Source: VRUE01 sp963698085 (GTDB lineage: Bacteria; Actinomycetota; Thermoleophilia; Solirubrobacterales; 70-9). Taken from it: a stretch of DNA of 64,000 nt. Of this stretch, positions 16,005 to 22,935 are shown in pieces; position 1 is the stretch's first letter; each line of letters opens with the position of its first letter. The translations under genes and the position numbers were made by a program. The stretch lies in NCBI GenBank assembly GCA_963698085.1, contig OY969122.1, positions 682,001-746,000 of the forward strand, given 5' to 3'. A model generated the notes under the pieces. It was given only the letters and a program-made list of their open reading frames with translations. It did no database searches and was not told the DNA's origin.

Positions 16005-17261
16005 ATGAGCGAAACTGCCAAGACCCCGGTCGACGTATTCGAGAAGGCGCGCAGCCACGAGCGGCTCGAGCAGCTCGAAGCGGCCAAGCAGCACGACCTC
16101 CTCCCCTACTTCCGCCTGCTCACCTCGCAGGCCGGCCCGGTGGTGGAGATGGAGGGCCGGGAGACGATCATGCTCGGCTCCAACAACTACCTGGGCCTGA
16201 CCGGGGACAACCGGGTTAAGGAGGCGGCGCGCGACGCGCTCGAGACCTACGGAACCGGGGTCACCGGCTCGCGGCTGCTGAACGGGACGACGCCGCTGCA
16301 CGTCGAGCTCGAGCGCGAGCTGGCCGAGTGGATGGGAACCGAGGAGGCGATCGTCTACACGACCGGCTACCAGTCGAACGTCGGCTGCATCGGCACGATC
16401 CTCGAGCCCGGGGACACGGTGATCTGCGACTCCGGCGACCACGCCTCGATCCTCGACGGCTGCAAGCTCTCCGGGGCAAAGCTGCGGCCCTTCCGCCACA
16501 ACCGCATGGACAAGCTGGAGAAGATGCTGCAGCGGGCCGGTGAGGACGGCGGCGGCGTGCTCGTCGTCGTAGACGGGGTCTTCTCGATGGAGGGGGATCT
16601 CTGTGACCTGCCGCGGATCGTCGAGCTCTGCCGCGAGCACGGGGCACGGCTGATGGTCGACGAGGCGCACGGGGCCGGAGTGCTCGGGGCGCGCGGCGCC
16701 GGCGCCAGCGAGCTGTTCGGCCTCGAGGACGAGGTCGACCTGCGGATGGGGACCTTCTCCAAGAGCCTTGCCTCCTGCGGCGGCTTCATCGCTGGCCCTG
16801 CCGACGTGATCGAGTACCTGCGGATCTCCTCGCGCTCCTTCATCTTCAGCGCCTCGGCGGTTCCTGCCGCAGTCGGGGCAGCGCTGGCCGCTCTGCGCGT
16901 GATCCGCAGCGAGGGACCCCAGCTCTTCGAGTCCCTGCTCGGCAATGCCGCCTATCTGCGCGAGGGCCTGCGCAACCTGGGGTTGCAAGTGGTCGAGCCG
17001 GGCACGCTGCCCGACGGCACGATCGCGACCACGCCGGTGGTCCCGGTCATCGTCGGCGACGACTGGCAGGCGGTGCTGCTCTGGAAGGCACTGTTCGATG
17101 CGGGCGTCTACACCAACGTCGCGATCCATCCCGCGGTGCCACCCGGAGGCGCCCTTTTGCGGACGAGCCTGATGGCAACCCACGAGCGCAAGCACCTCGA
17201 CCGGGCGCTGGAGGTAATCACGCGGACTATCCAGGACTTCCCTGAGCTTCCGCGTACGTGA
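16005..17261 (+). CDS. Alpha-oxoamine synthase, serine palmitoyltransferase-like
   Basis: A 418-residue PLP-dependent acyltransferase. Features: LGSNNYLGLTGDNRV, YGTGVTGSRLLNGTTPLH, YTTGYQSNVGCIGTIL, DHASILDGCKLSGAK, DGVFSMEGDLCDLP, VDEAHGAG (Asp about 219) and GTFSKSLASCGGF with the Schiff-base Lys 253. The family includes KBL, AONS (BioF) and serine palmitoyltransferase (SPT). 'HASIxDGC', 'GTFSKSxxxxGGF' and 'VNxAxxPAxPxGxxLLRxSLMATH' near the end resemble bacterial SPT more than BioF, and no other biotin genes are present. It would condense an acyl thioester with serine to a 3-ketosphingoid base. The divergent GNAT gene could be the next-step N-acyltransferase. ATG 16005 lies 25 bp from the divergent start. 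Confidence 0.78.
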   Translation: MSETAKTPVDVFEKARSHERLEQLEAAKQHDLLPYFRLLTSQAGPVVEMEGRETIMLGSNNYLGLTGDNRVKEAARDALETYGTGVTGSRLLNGTTPLHVELERELAEWMGTEEAIVYTTGYQSNVGCIGTILEPGDTVICDSGDHASILDGCKLSGAKLRPFRHNRMDKLEKMLQRAGEDGGGVLVVVDGVFSMEGDLCDLPRIVELCREHGARLMVDEAHGAGVLGARGAGASELFGLEDEVDLRMGTFSKSLASCGGFIAGPADVIEYLRISSRSFIFSASAVPAAVGAALAALRVIRSEGPQLFESLLGNAAYLREGLRNLGLQVVEPGTLPDGTIATTPVVPVIVGDDWQAVLLWKALFDAGVYTNVAIHPAVPPGGALLRTSLMATHERKHLDRALEVITRTIQDFPELPRT

Positions 17262-17273
17262 GTGGCTATCCAT

Positions 17274-17286
17274 CCCCCTGTGGGGG
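17274..17286 (+). terminator. Short C5/G5 hairpin after SPT-like gene
   Basis: CCCCC TGT GGGGG, 12 nt after the stop of the SPT-like gene. No T-run follows. Weak terminator candidate. Confidence 0.35.
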
Positions 17287-17292
17287 TAGTTT

Positions 17293-17320
17293 CGGCCTTG
17301 TCCGATATCGGACAAGGCCG
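17293..17320. repeat. Perfect 28-bp palindrome, no spacer
   Basis: CGGCCTTGTCCGAT followed directly by its exact complement. It sits in the 268-bp gap between the SPT-like gene and mihF, about 60 bp upstream of the candidate mihF promoter. The same class as the other long perfect inverted repeats in the window, but its arms match none of them. Could be an operator or part of a palindromic repeat family. Confidence 0.7.
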
Positions 17321-17380
17321 GGTGCCGCGAGAAAAAGATGCTCTTAGCGACCGGGCCGTCGGCTCATCGCTGACTCCGGG

Positions 17381-17410
17381 TTGACGCTTGCCGCCCCGAG
17401 CACGTAGCTT
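17381..17410 (+). promoter_or_regulatory. Candidate mihF promoter
   Basis: TTGACG (17381-17386), 18-bp spacer, TAGCTT (17405-17410). It would give a leader of roughly 110 nt ahead of mihF. The leader contains GC-rich hairpin potential around 17470-17495 but no riboswitch I recognise. Motif-based guess only. Confidence 0.35.
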
Positions 17411-17529
17411 GCTCCCGCGCCGCGCATCCGGGTCAGGAGGAAGCGGCGGCAGTAACTCAACTCGACCGGGCCGGGCAGAGCCGGCCGGTGCAGAAGACCA
17501 GTCAATAATCCTTAGAGGGAGGACTCTCA

Positions 17530-17892
17530 GTGGAAGCTGTATCGATCGCCCCTGCTTTGCCGACCGCAACCGCGGCCCAGACACCGCAGCACATGCAGGC
17601 TCTGGCTCGCGCCAACCGGGTGCGGCTCGCCAGGGCAGAGCTGAAGCGATCGATCGGACGGGGTGAGGTGGACGTGGCCGAGATCATCCGCGACTGCCCC
17701 TGGGAGACCGAGAGCATGACCCTGGCCGAGCTGCTGACCAGCCAGCGTCGCTGGGGCCGCACCCGCGCCCGCAAGCTGCTGCAGACGCTTGCTTTGAGTG
17801 AGAACAAGCGGCTCGGGACGCTTACGCCGCGTCAGCGGGCGCTGTTGAACAGCGCTCTCAGTCCACGGTCTCGGGACGCGGTCCTCGTTTGA
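17530..17892 (+). CDS. mihF: Actinobacterial integration host factor (mIHF)
   Basis: A 120-residue basic DNA-binding protein. A short variable N-terminus is followed by ALARANRVRLARAELKRSIG, then GRGEVDVAEIIRD, MTLAELLTSQRRWGRTRARK (the helix-two-turn-helix region contacting DNA), LLQTLALSENKRLGTLTPRQ and RALLNSAL. The order 'RxxRAELKxxlkxGe..l.evi......m.v..lL.slpg.Gk.rA..lm..l.i...rRl..L...Qr..Ll' is that of mIHF, an essential nucleoid-associated protein in actinobacteria that bends DNA. GTG 17530 has GAGGGAGGA just upstream. A structured repeat begins immediately after the stop codon. About 15 residues longer than mycobacterial mIHF at both ends. Confidence 0.88.
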   Translation: MEAVSIAPALPTATAAQTPQHMQALARANRVRLARAELKRSIGRGEVDVAEIIRDCPWETESMTLAELLTSQRRWGRTRARKLLQTLALSENKRLGTLTPRQRALLNSALSPRSRDAVLV

Positions 17893-17893
17893 G

Positions 17894-18006
17894 AGAGACC
17901 GTCCGGTAGGGCTTCCACTTAACTTTTTTTGAAGACAGCTTGCGGTCGTCCGCTGATGCCGTCGCAAAAAAAGTACAAGACGTTCCAGCCCTACCGGACG
18001 GTCTCT
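17894..18006. repeat. Structured palindromic element, copy 1 of 3
   Basis: Perfect 19-bp outer arms (17894-17912 and 17988-18006) enclose a core whose ends are TCCACTTAACTTTTT and AAAAAGTACAAGACGTT. Counted from TCCA to TTCC the core is 73 nt (17914-17986). Inside, ACTTTTTTTG pairs with CAAAAAAAGT (10 bp) around a 33-nt apical region that contains the mini-hairpin GCGG-TCGT-CCGC. It fills the gap between the convergent mihF and membrane-protein genes, starting 2 nt after the mihF stop. Copies 2 (57612) and 3 (62926) share the core ends and length but not the outer arms. Confidence 0.9.
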
Positions 18007-18019
18007 TCTCGGGGCGTGG

Positions 18020-18430
18020 TCAGCCCCTCAGGCCGCCGGCTTTGAACGAGAGTCCTCCCGAGGCCTTCTGGAAGGCGCGGCGTAGGGCGTAGAAAGAAGC
18101 TGCGAAGGTGGCGATGCCCGCTGCTAGAGCGATGGCGAGGATCTGGCCGGCTAGGTAGAAGAGGCCGCCGGTGACGATTACGAAGACGGTGCCGGCTAGC
18201 AGGGTGGTGTGCGAGCGGTAGCCGGCGAAATGCTCGCGGGCGGAGACCTCGAGGCCGCCGAGGCCGGCAAGCACGACGCCAACGCCGATCGCGGTCGGGC
18301 TTCTGCTTACGACGCCGATCACCAGCGAGACGATTCCCCCAAGAACGGTCAGCTCGGCAAGCGGGAACGCACCCCATGGCGCCGGGGGTCGCTCGTCTAC
18401 CGTCTTACGTCGCTCGCTCAACGGCCGCAA
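18020..18430 (-). CDS. Small multi-span membrane protein of unknown function
   Basis: A protein of up to 136 residues: a charged N-terminus (ERRKTVDERPPAPWG), then FPLAELTVLGGIVSLVIGVV, TAIGVGVVLAGLGGLEV, TLLAGTVFVIVTGGLFYLAG and ILAIALAAGIATFAASFYAL, i.e. four likely membrane helices. The loop VSAREHFAGYRSH between helices 2 and 3 is the most distinctive conserved-looking part. The start is uncertain: TTG 18430, or TTG 18421, since no ATG or GTG lies near. It overlaps the 3' end of the upstream gene by about 26 bp and is the last gene of the yrbE operon direction. Unknown family. Confidence 0.65.
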   Translation of the reverse strand: MRPLSERRKTVDERPPAPWGAFPLAELTVLGGIVSLVIGVVSRSPTAIGVGVVLAGLGGLEVSAREHFAGYRSHTTLLAGTVFVIVTGGLFYLAGQILAIALAAGIATFAASFYALRRAFQKASGGLSFKAGGLRG

Positions 18431-18905
18431 GCCGTCCGGCTAACGGGCATCCGGACGAGACCCTGACCCGCCACCAGCCCATCAACATGCCGAGCGGGCC
18501 GAGGCGCGGGCGGGAATGCCAGTGGCCGCAGCCGGGCTCGCCGACATCGGCGCGCGAGATGCGCAGCCACTTGTGCTCGGAGGGAGCATCGAGCATCCGC
18601 TCGAGCAGCTCGCGGTTGCGGGTCTCGAGCTCGGCATACTCCTGCAACTGGCGCCGTGCGGTGTTGATCCGACCGGCGAGCGAGTCGCGGATCAGCTCCA
18701 GTTCGCCGAGGCCGAGAGCGCGCGGCTCGCTCGCGACAGCGGCAATACCGGCATCGATCCGCAAGCGCGGGAAGCCATTGGCGATGAGTGAGCCGAGCTG
18801 TGCTTCGAGGCGCCCGATCTGGCGCCGCAACTCCGCTCTGGCGAGCCGCTCGTCGCCATCCACGCGAAGCGTGGCACGCGTCTCTCGTTCGAGCAGATCC
18901 GGCAT
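18405..18905 (-). CDS. Coiled-coil protein with conserved GHWHSRPRLGPLGMLMGWW tail
   Basis: From ATG 18905 the protein has MPDLLERETRATLRVDGDER, a long charged helix (ARAELRRQIGRLEAQLGS), a second helical region (LELIRDSLAGRINTARRQLQ, EYAELETRNRELLERML), then PSEHKWLRISRADVGEPGCG, HWHSRPRLGPLGMLMGWWRV and VSSGCPLAG. The C-terminal block with two Cys and HWHSRP is striking and I recall it in uncharacterised Solirubrobacterales proteins. No function can be assigned. Upstream ATG 19001 is an alternative that would overlap the preceding gene by 44 bp; no start has a strong ribosome binding site. Confidence 0.6.
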   Translation of the reverse strand: MPDLLERETRATLRVDGDERLARAELRRQIGRLEAQLGSLIANGFPRLRIDAGIAAVASEPRALGLGELELIRDSLAGRINTARRQLQEYAELETRNRELLERMLDAPSEHKWLRISRADVGEPGCGHWHSRPRLGPLGMLMGWWRVRVSSGCPLAGRLAAVERAT

Positions 18906-18957
18906 AGCCCGATAACGAGTGTAGATCAAGGCACCGACCCGGATCGCGATGCTCTCG

Positions 18958-19629
18958 TTAAGCAGCGTTGAGCGTCGTCGCAACCATCCAGAGCGCCTCA
19001 TCGACGGCGATCTGGGGAACACCGTCGACCTGGACCGCGGCGACCGCGATACGGCGGGTGCCGCGTTTGACCTCGCGGCCCTCGGCGGTGGCACCGAAGA
19101 GGAGCCCGACCGGGACCCGCTCGTCGGCGATCACGAGGGTTCCCTGCGAGAGCTCCCCCGGCCGGCCCGGCAGCGACTCACCCGGCGCCGAGTCGCGGAT
19201 GCAGAGAGCGCCCTCGAGCTGCTCGGCGTCGAAAGCGCGCAGCGCGATCCCGGTCTCCACCGTGGCGATCGTCAGCGCGTCCGCCGGCAAACCCCGGGTC
19301 TTGAAGCCGCCGTCCTGGAGACGATCCAGGGCGAGCTGCTCGACCGGGGTGCGGGTGCGGTCGGGGTCGAGGCCGATCTGGCGGAAGAAGACGCGGTAGG
19401 CCCAGGGGATCGGCCGTTCGCGCAGGTGGATCGCGTGGGCGCCGTAGAAGCGATCGGAGGTCTCGCGCAGGCGGCGCCCAACAGGGTCCGGGCTGCGGCC
19501 GGGGCGGCCGTCCAACTCGATCCAGGAGATCCCCAGGCCCGGGAACTCGGCGGCCACGTGAGGCGCCACCCACCCCAGCGTCGGGGCGGGCTCCCAGCCC
19601 AAGTCCGATTCGGCCGCGCCGGCGTCCAC
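18958..19629 (-). CDS. B3/B4 tRNA-binding-domain protein
   Basis: A 223-residue stand-alone B3/B4 domain, the fold found in the beta subunit of phenylalanyl-tRNA synthetase: VAAEFPGLGISWIELDG, then IPWAYRVFFRQIGLDPDRTR, TPVEQLALDRLQDGG, FKTRGLPADALTIATVETGI and ALRAFDAEQLEGALCIRDS, followed by LVIADERVPVGLLFG. Free-standing members (COG3382) have been suggested to act on aminoacyl-tRNA or related substrates; the exact role is unknown. GTG 19629 starts just after the thioredoxin-like gene's stop (19631), so the genes are coupled. Confidence 0.78.
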   Translation of the reverse strand: MDAGAAESDLGWEPAPTLGWVAPHVAAEFPGLGISWIELDGRPGRSPDPVGRRLRETSDRFYGAHAIHLRERPIPWAYRVFFRQIGLDPDRTRTPVEQLALDRLQDGGFKTRGLPADALTIATVETGIALRAFDAEQLEGALCIRDSAPGESLPGRPGELSQGTLVIADERVPVGLLFGATAEGREVKRGTRRIAVAAVQVDGVPQIAVDEALWMVATTLNAA

Positions 19630-19630
19630 C

Positions 19631-20287
19631 TCAGACCCCCTGCGCGGTTCGGCTGGCGCGCAGCAGCCGCTCGACTCGGTCGCTCAACTCGCTCGCATTG
19701 AGGTTGCCGATCCCGGCGCTCTGCAGCGTCCCGCCGGGGTAGACGTAGGCGAAGGTCGGGCAGCCGCCGACGCGATAGAGGCTAGCCACGGCGCCGTCGC
19801 GGTCGTAGCCGACCGGCATCGCCCAGCCGCGCTGCCGGATCAGCTCGCGGACGGTGTCGCGATCGTCGCGAATGTCCAGCGAGAGAAAGCCCACGCGTCC
19901 ACGGTAGCGCGAGTAGACCCGGCTGACGACATCCTGCTGATCGACGCACTCGCCCCCTTTGCTGAACCAGAACGAGATCACCAGCGGACGGTCGAAGAGG
20001 TCGCAGACCCGGAGCGCGCCGGGGGTGCGCAGCTGGCAGGCAGGCGTGCGCCGTGCGTCGTCCGGGCAGGGCAGCGCCGCCGCAGAGCAGTCGTCCTGGG
20101 CAACGTTGGCGTCGCCTTCCAGATCGCCAGCGGCAACAGGGACGGCGAACTCGGGCAGGGGCCAGCGCGGCTGCTGCTCGTCGAGCCCGAGGGTGCCACC
20201 GCCGTCGCCGGGCACGCCGTTGATCAGAGCGATCGCGACGATGGCGACGAAAAGCAGGCCGACGAGGATCGAGTAGCGGTCTTTCAA
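19631..20287 (-). CDS. Membrane-anchored thioredoxin-fold (TlpA-like) protein with altered active site
   Basis: A 218-residue protein with an N-terminal anchor (YSILVGLLFVAIVAIALING), a Cys-rich stretch (DDCSAAALPCPDDARRTPAC, then VCDLFDRP), the thioredoxin core VISFWFSKGGECVDQQDVVS, DIRDDRDTVRELIRQ, and the cis-proline loop GGCPTFAYVYPGG. TlpA-type proteins have W-C-x-x-C here; this one reads K-G-G-E-C, so the first active-site Cys is missing. It cannot act as a normal dithiol reductase but might use its single Cys with the other extracytoplasmic cysteines. It follows the MMPL gene with a 4-bp overlap and could serve that complex. Confidence 0.78.
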   Translation of the reverse strand: MKDRYSILVGLLFVAIVAIALINGVPGDGGGTLGLDEQQPRWPLPEFAVPVAAGDLEGDANVAQDDCSAAALPCPDDARRTPACQLRTPGALRVCDLFDRPLVISFWFSKGGECVDQQDVVSRVYSRYRGRVGFLSLDIRDDRDTVRELIRQRGWAMPVGYDRDGAVASLYRVGGCPTFAYVYPGGTLQSAGIGNLNASELSDRVERLLRASRTAQGV

Positions 20288-22935
20288 GACCCACCCCCCG
20301 GCCGACGGGCCGAAAAGAGGAGCCGGGGTCCTCTTTTCGGCCCGTCGGCAGATGAAAGGCGCTCGGCCCAGGCGAGGGCTGCCGGCAGGGCTACCAGCAC
20401 ACCGAGAAGGGCCACGGCCAAATCGATCACGGTGACAAAGCCAAACTCACGCAGCATCCGCACATCGCTGGCGATCAGCACAGCAAACCCAGCAATCGCC
20501 GTTACTCCCGAAGCCAGCACAGCAGCCCCGGTCCGAGCATAGGCCTGGTGCAACGCCGTCCCAAGCTCCCGCCCCGCCCGCCGCTCCTGTCGAAACCGCG
20601 CAGCCAGAATCACGCTGAACTCCGTGGCGATAGCGATAGTCAAAGCGCCAAGCGCGGCGGACATCGGGTTCAGCGGCACGTGGCTGATCCAAAGCACCAG
20701 AGCCGACCACCCAGTAGCCATCACGATCGGCACCAGAGGAATCAATGCGCGCGGCCACGAGCGATAGACAGCAAGCAGCACCAACGCGACCGCGATCAAT
20801 CCAGCCAGCGTCAGCAGGTACCGGCTGCTAGAGAGATCCGAAGCAGCCGCAGCAGCAATCACCGGCAACCCAGCCAGCTCCACCCCCACCCCCTCCGGGG
20901 GTCCTCCCTCCTCGCCCGGAGTCCCGATCTCCCCGCGAATGCGATCGATCAGCTCCTGCTGCTCATCCAGCGATTGCGCCCGGATGCCGAACCCCATTAA
21001 CGCCGTCCCCGCCGGTAAGCCCGTCTCCGGATCGATGGTAGCCACCTGCCGCAGGTCGTATGCGGGAATCTGACCCAGACCTTCCCTGACGCTCTTCCTC
21101 GTCAGCTGCCCCTGAACCCCTTCCGTCAGCCCCCCACCGGTAACGAAGTCCGACAGTGCCGGCCCTGGGCAAACTTCAGCGGTCTGGCAGCTCGGATTCG
21201 CACCGCTGAATCCACCTGCCTCCAGAACCCGCTGCTTGAAATCAGCCATCCACTCGATCGTCGCCGGGTCGGTTAGATCAGGTGCGCTGACCCGAACATC
21301 GAGCTCCCCGGACACACCGGTCGCCTCCTGGAGCTCATTGAGTTCCTTCACGGCATCGATGCTCTGTGGCGCCAACTCCTGGATATCGGTCTGAGTTTCG
21401 ATCTGCGTCCCAACTCCCCAACCGATTACCGCCAGCGCTAACCCAATCCCAAGAACCCGCTCCGGATACCCCCGCCCGATCGCAAGAACTCGCTGCAAGA
21501 GAGGCGGGAGTGTCGGGTCCCCCGGAGTCGCGCGGCGTCCTGTTTTTCGCACCCCTGGCTCAGCGAGAGATCTACGCCGCCAGGCGAAAAACCCAGCGCG
21601 CGGAGGGGGACCCGGCGCTCCCGCCTCTGTCTTCGAGGCATCCGACGCTCCCTCGGGGCGCAAGCTTAGGGCCGCGAAGCCAGCAACGAAAGCAAGCGCG
21701 AAGGCAATCGCGATACCTACGACGAGAAGCAGGCCAAAGCTCCGAACCATCGGCGTCGGAGAGAGTTGAAGCGCAAGGAAGCCAGCACCGGTGGCCAGAC
21801 AAGCGGTAGCGATAGCCTGACCGCCCCCGGAGGCCGCGAGGCGTGCCGCATCGGCACCCGGATCAGCACCGAGTGCGATGGCCTCGTCATATCGAGCCTG
21901 CAACTGGATCGCGTAGTCGACTGCGAGGCCGATCAGGATCGGCAAGACAGCGATCGAGGCCATCGTCAGCGAGCCGCCGACGAGTCCGAAGAGGCCGAAG
22001 GTCAAGGCGGCCGCCCCGAGGGCGATCGCCAGCGGAAGCAGTCGCCAGCGGGAGTTGAAGACGAGCATCAGGGCAACGGCCATGACGACGATGGCAACCC
22101 CCAGCAACACGAGCAGAGCGTCCTTCAGCGCCCGCGTCACGGCATCGACGACCACAGGCACGCCGGAGATCACGTAGCGCCCACCTTTGAGCTCAAAGCA
22201 CCGCTCCGGCTCGCCCTTGAACTTGCATTTCTGCCGCGCCACCGGATCCCGGACCACGGCCTCGATCGCCTCGATCGCGCGGTGGCGCTCGGACTCGGTC
22301 AGGTCCGGCTTCAGGCGGACGATGATCTGGGTCGTGTTCTTGTTCGGGAAGAGGTAGGCAAGACGTGCCTTCGGCGTGCCGCGCTTGCGGCGCAGGTCGA
22401 AGACAACGGCGGCGAGAAAGTCGGGGTTCGAGAGGCTTGGCGTGCTGGTAATGCCGTATTGCGCGGCGACTTGGAGGATGAATTCGCGTAGCTGGTCGGG
22501 TGGGACGGTGGCGGCCAAGCGGCGCAACTGGCGATCGATCTGTATGACCGCCTCGTTGAGGAAGGTGGCGGGGCCGATCACCGAGCGGACGGGGTCCAGC
22601 TCAGCCAGTTCAGCGCACGGTCCGGGGATTGGTTTGGCGCCCTCGGGGACGTTGCCCGACAGGCAACCCTCGAGCCGCAGGAAGCGCCCCAGGTTGGCGG
22701 TCAGGATCAGCCGCTGAAGGTCCCCCTCGGCGAGGATGACGACGGGTTCTTCGCCAAAATCCTCACGCACCTGCTGAGTCGCCCGGTAGCTGGCCGTGTC
22801 CGAGTCGACCAGCGTGTCGGTTGCGGCGTCGGTGGGAAGCTGGGTAGCCGCCGCGGCGGCGCCGACAGCAAGCAGCAACGCGACGGCCAAAACCGCCCGC
22901 GCGTGGCGGACCGCCCAGGCCGCGACTGAGCTCAA
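20284..22935 (-). CDS. RND/MMPL family exporter (HpnN-like)
   Basis: An 883-residue RND protein with two halves. Each has one N-terminal helix (AVLAVALLLAVGAAAA; RVLGIGLALAVIGWGVG), a large extracytoplasmic loop (with paired Cys at CLSGN and CAELAEL, and KCKFKGEPERCFE), and a five-helix bundle with LIGLAVDYAIQLQARYDEA and LTIAIATEFSVILAARFRQE as the sterol-sensing-like motifs. HpnN and MmpL relatives export hopanoids or lipids. The linker between the halves is an odd Arg/Pro-rich insertion encoded by an inverted repeat (21503-21625). ATG 22935 overlaps the stop of the MlaF-type gene, so it belongs to the Mce-like operon, in the place where MCE-domain genes are normally found. Confidence 0.85.
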   Translation of the reverse strand: MSSVAAWAVRHARAVLAVALLLAVGAAAAATQLPTDAATDTLVDSDTASYRATQQVREDFGEEPVVILAEGDLQRLILTANLGRFLRLEGCLSGNVPEGAKPIPGPCAELAELDPVRSVIGPATFLNEAVIQIDRQLRRLAATVPPDQLREFILQVAAQYGITSTPSLSNPDFLAAVVFDLRRKRGTPKARLAYLFPNKNTTQIIVRLKPDLTESERHRAIEAIEAVVRDPVARQKCKFKGEPERCFELKGGRYVISGVPVVVDAVTRALKDALLVLLGVAIVVMAVALMLVFNSRWRLLPLAIALGAAALTFGLFGLVGGSLTMASIAVLPILIGLAVDYAIQLQARYDEAIALGADPGADAARLAASGGGQAIATACLATGAGFLALQLSPTPMVRSFGLLLVVGIAIAFALAFVAGFAALSLRPEGASDASKTEAGAPGPPPRAGFFAWRRRSLAEPGVRKTGRRATPGDPTLPPLLQRVLAIGRGYPERVLGIGLALAVIGWGVGTQIETQTDIQELAPQSIDAVKELNELQEATGVSGELDVRVSAPDLTDPATIEWMADFKQRVLEAGGFSGANPSCQTAEVCPGPALSDFVTGGGLTEGVQGQLTRKSVREGLGQIPAYDLRQVATIDPETGLPAGTALMGFGIRAQSLDEQQELIDRIRGEIGTPGEEGGPPEGVGVELAGLPVIAAAAASDLSSSRYLLTLAGLIAVALVLLAVYRSWPRALIPLVPIVMATGWSALVLWISHVPLNPMSAALGALTIAIATEFSVILAARFRQERRAGRELGTALHQAYARTGAAVLASGVTAIAGFAVLIASDVRMLREFGFVTVIDLAVALLGVLVALPAALAWAERLSSADGPKRGPRLLFSARRPGGGS
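20302..20348. repeat. Perfect 20-bp inverted repeat at the 3' end of the MMPL gene
   Basis: CCGACGGGCCGAAAAGAGGA (20302-20321), a 7-nt loop, and its exact complement (20329-20348). It lies inside the last codons of the MMPL gene, where it encodes residues reading PKRGPRLLFSARR. A hairpin of this strength inside the coding end may terminate or stabilise the upstream mRNA segment before the thioredoxin-like gene. Confidence 0.8.
21503..21625. repeat. Long inverted repeat inserted in frame in the MMPL coding sequence
   Basis: Outer arms 21503-21523 and 21605-21625 match at 19 of 21 positions; inner arms GTTTTTCGC (21542-21550) and GCGAAAAAC (21584-21592) pair perfectly around a 33-nt apical segment. 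The 123 bp remain open in frame and encode an Arg/Pro-rich linker (within APGPPPRAGFFAWRRRS and PGVRKTGRRATPGD). The layout of outer stem, internal loop, T/A-rich inner stem and 33-nt apex is the same as in the 17894 and 57612 elements, but the sequences differ. Confidence 0.75.

Noticed and set aside
17894..18006. Integron attC site
   Set aside because: ACTTAAC matches the R'' consensus RYYYAAC, but the other side (GTTCCAG) does not match GTTRRRY and the perfect 19-bp outer arms are not attC-like.
17894..18006. Ordinary bidirectional intrinsic terminator
   Set aside because: The T-run lies inside the structure rather than after a hairpin, unpaired bases are conserved between copies, and copy 3 is in a divergent gap.
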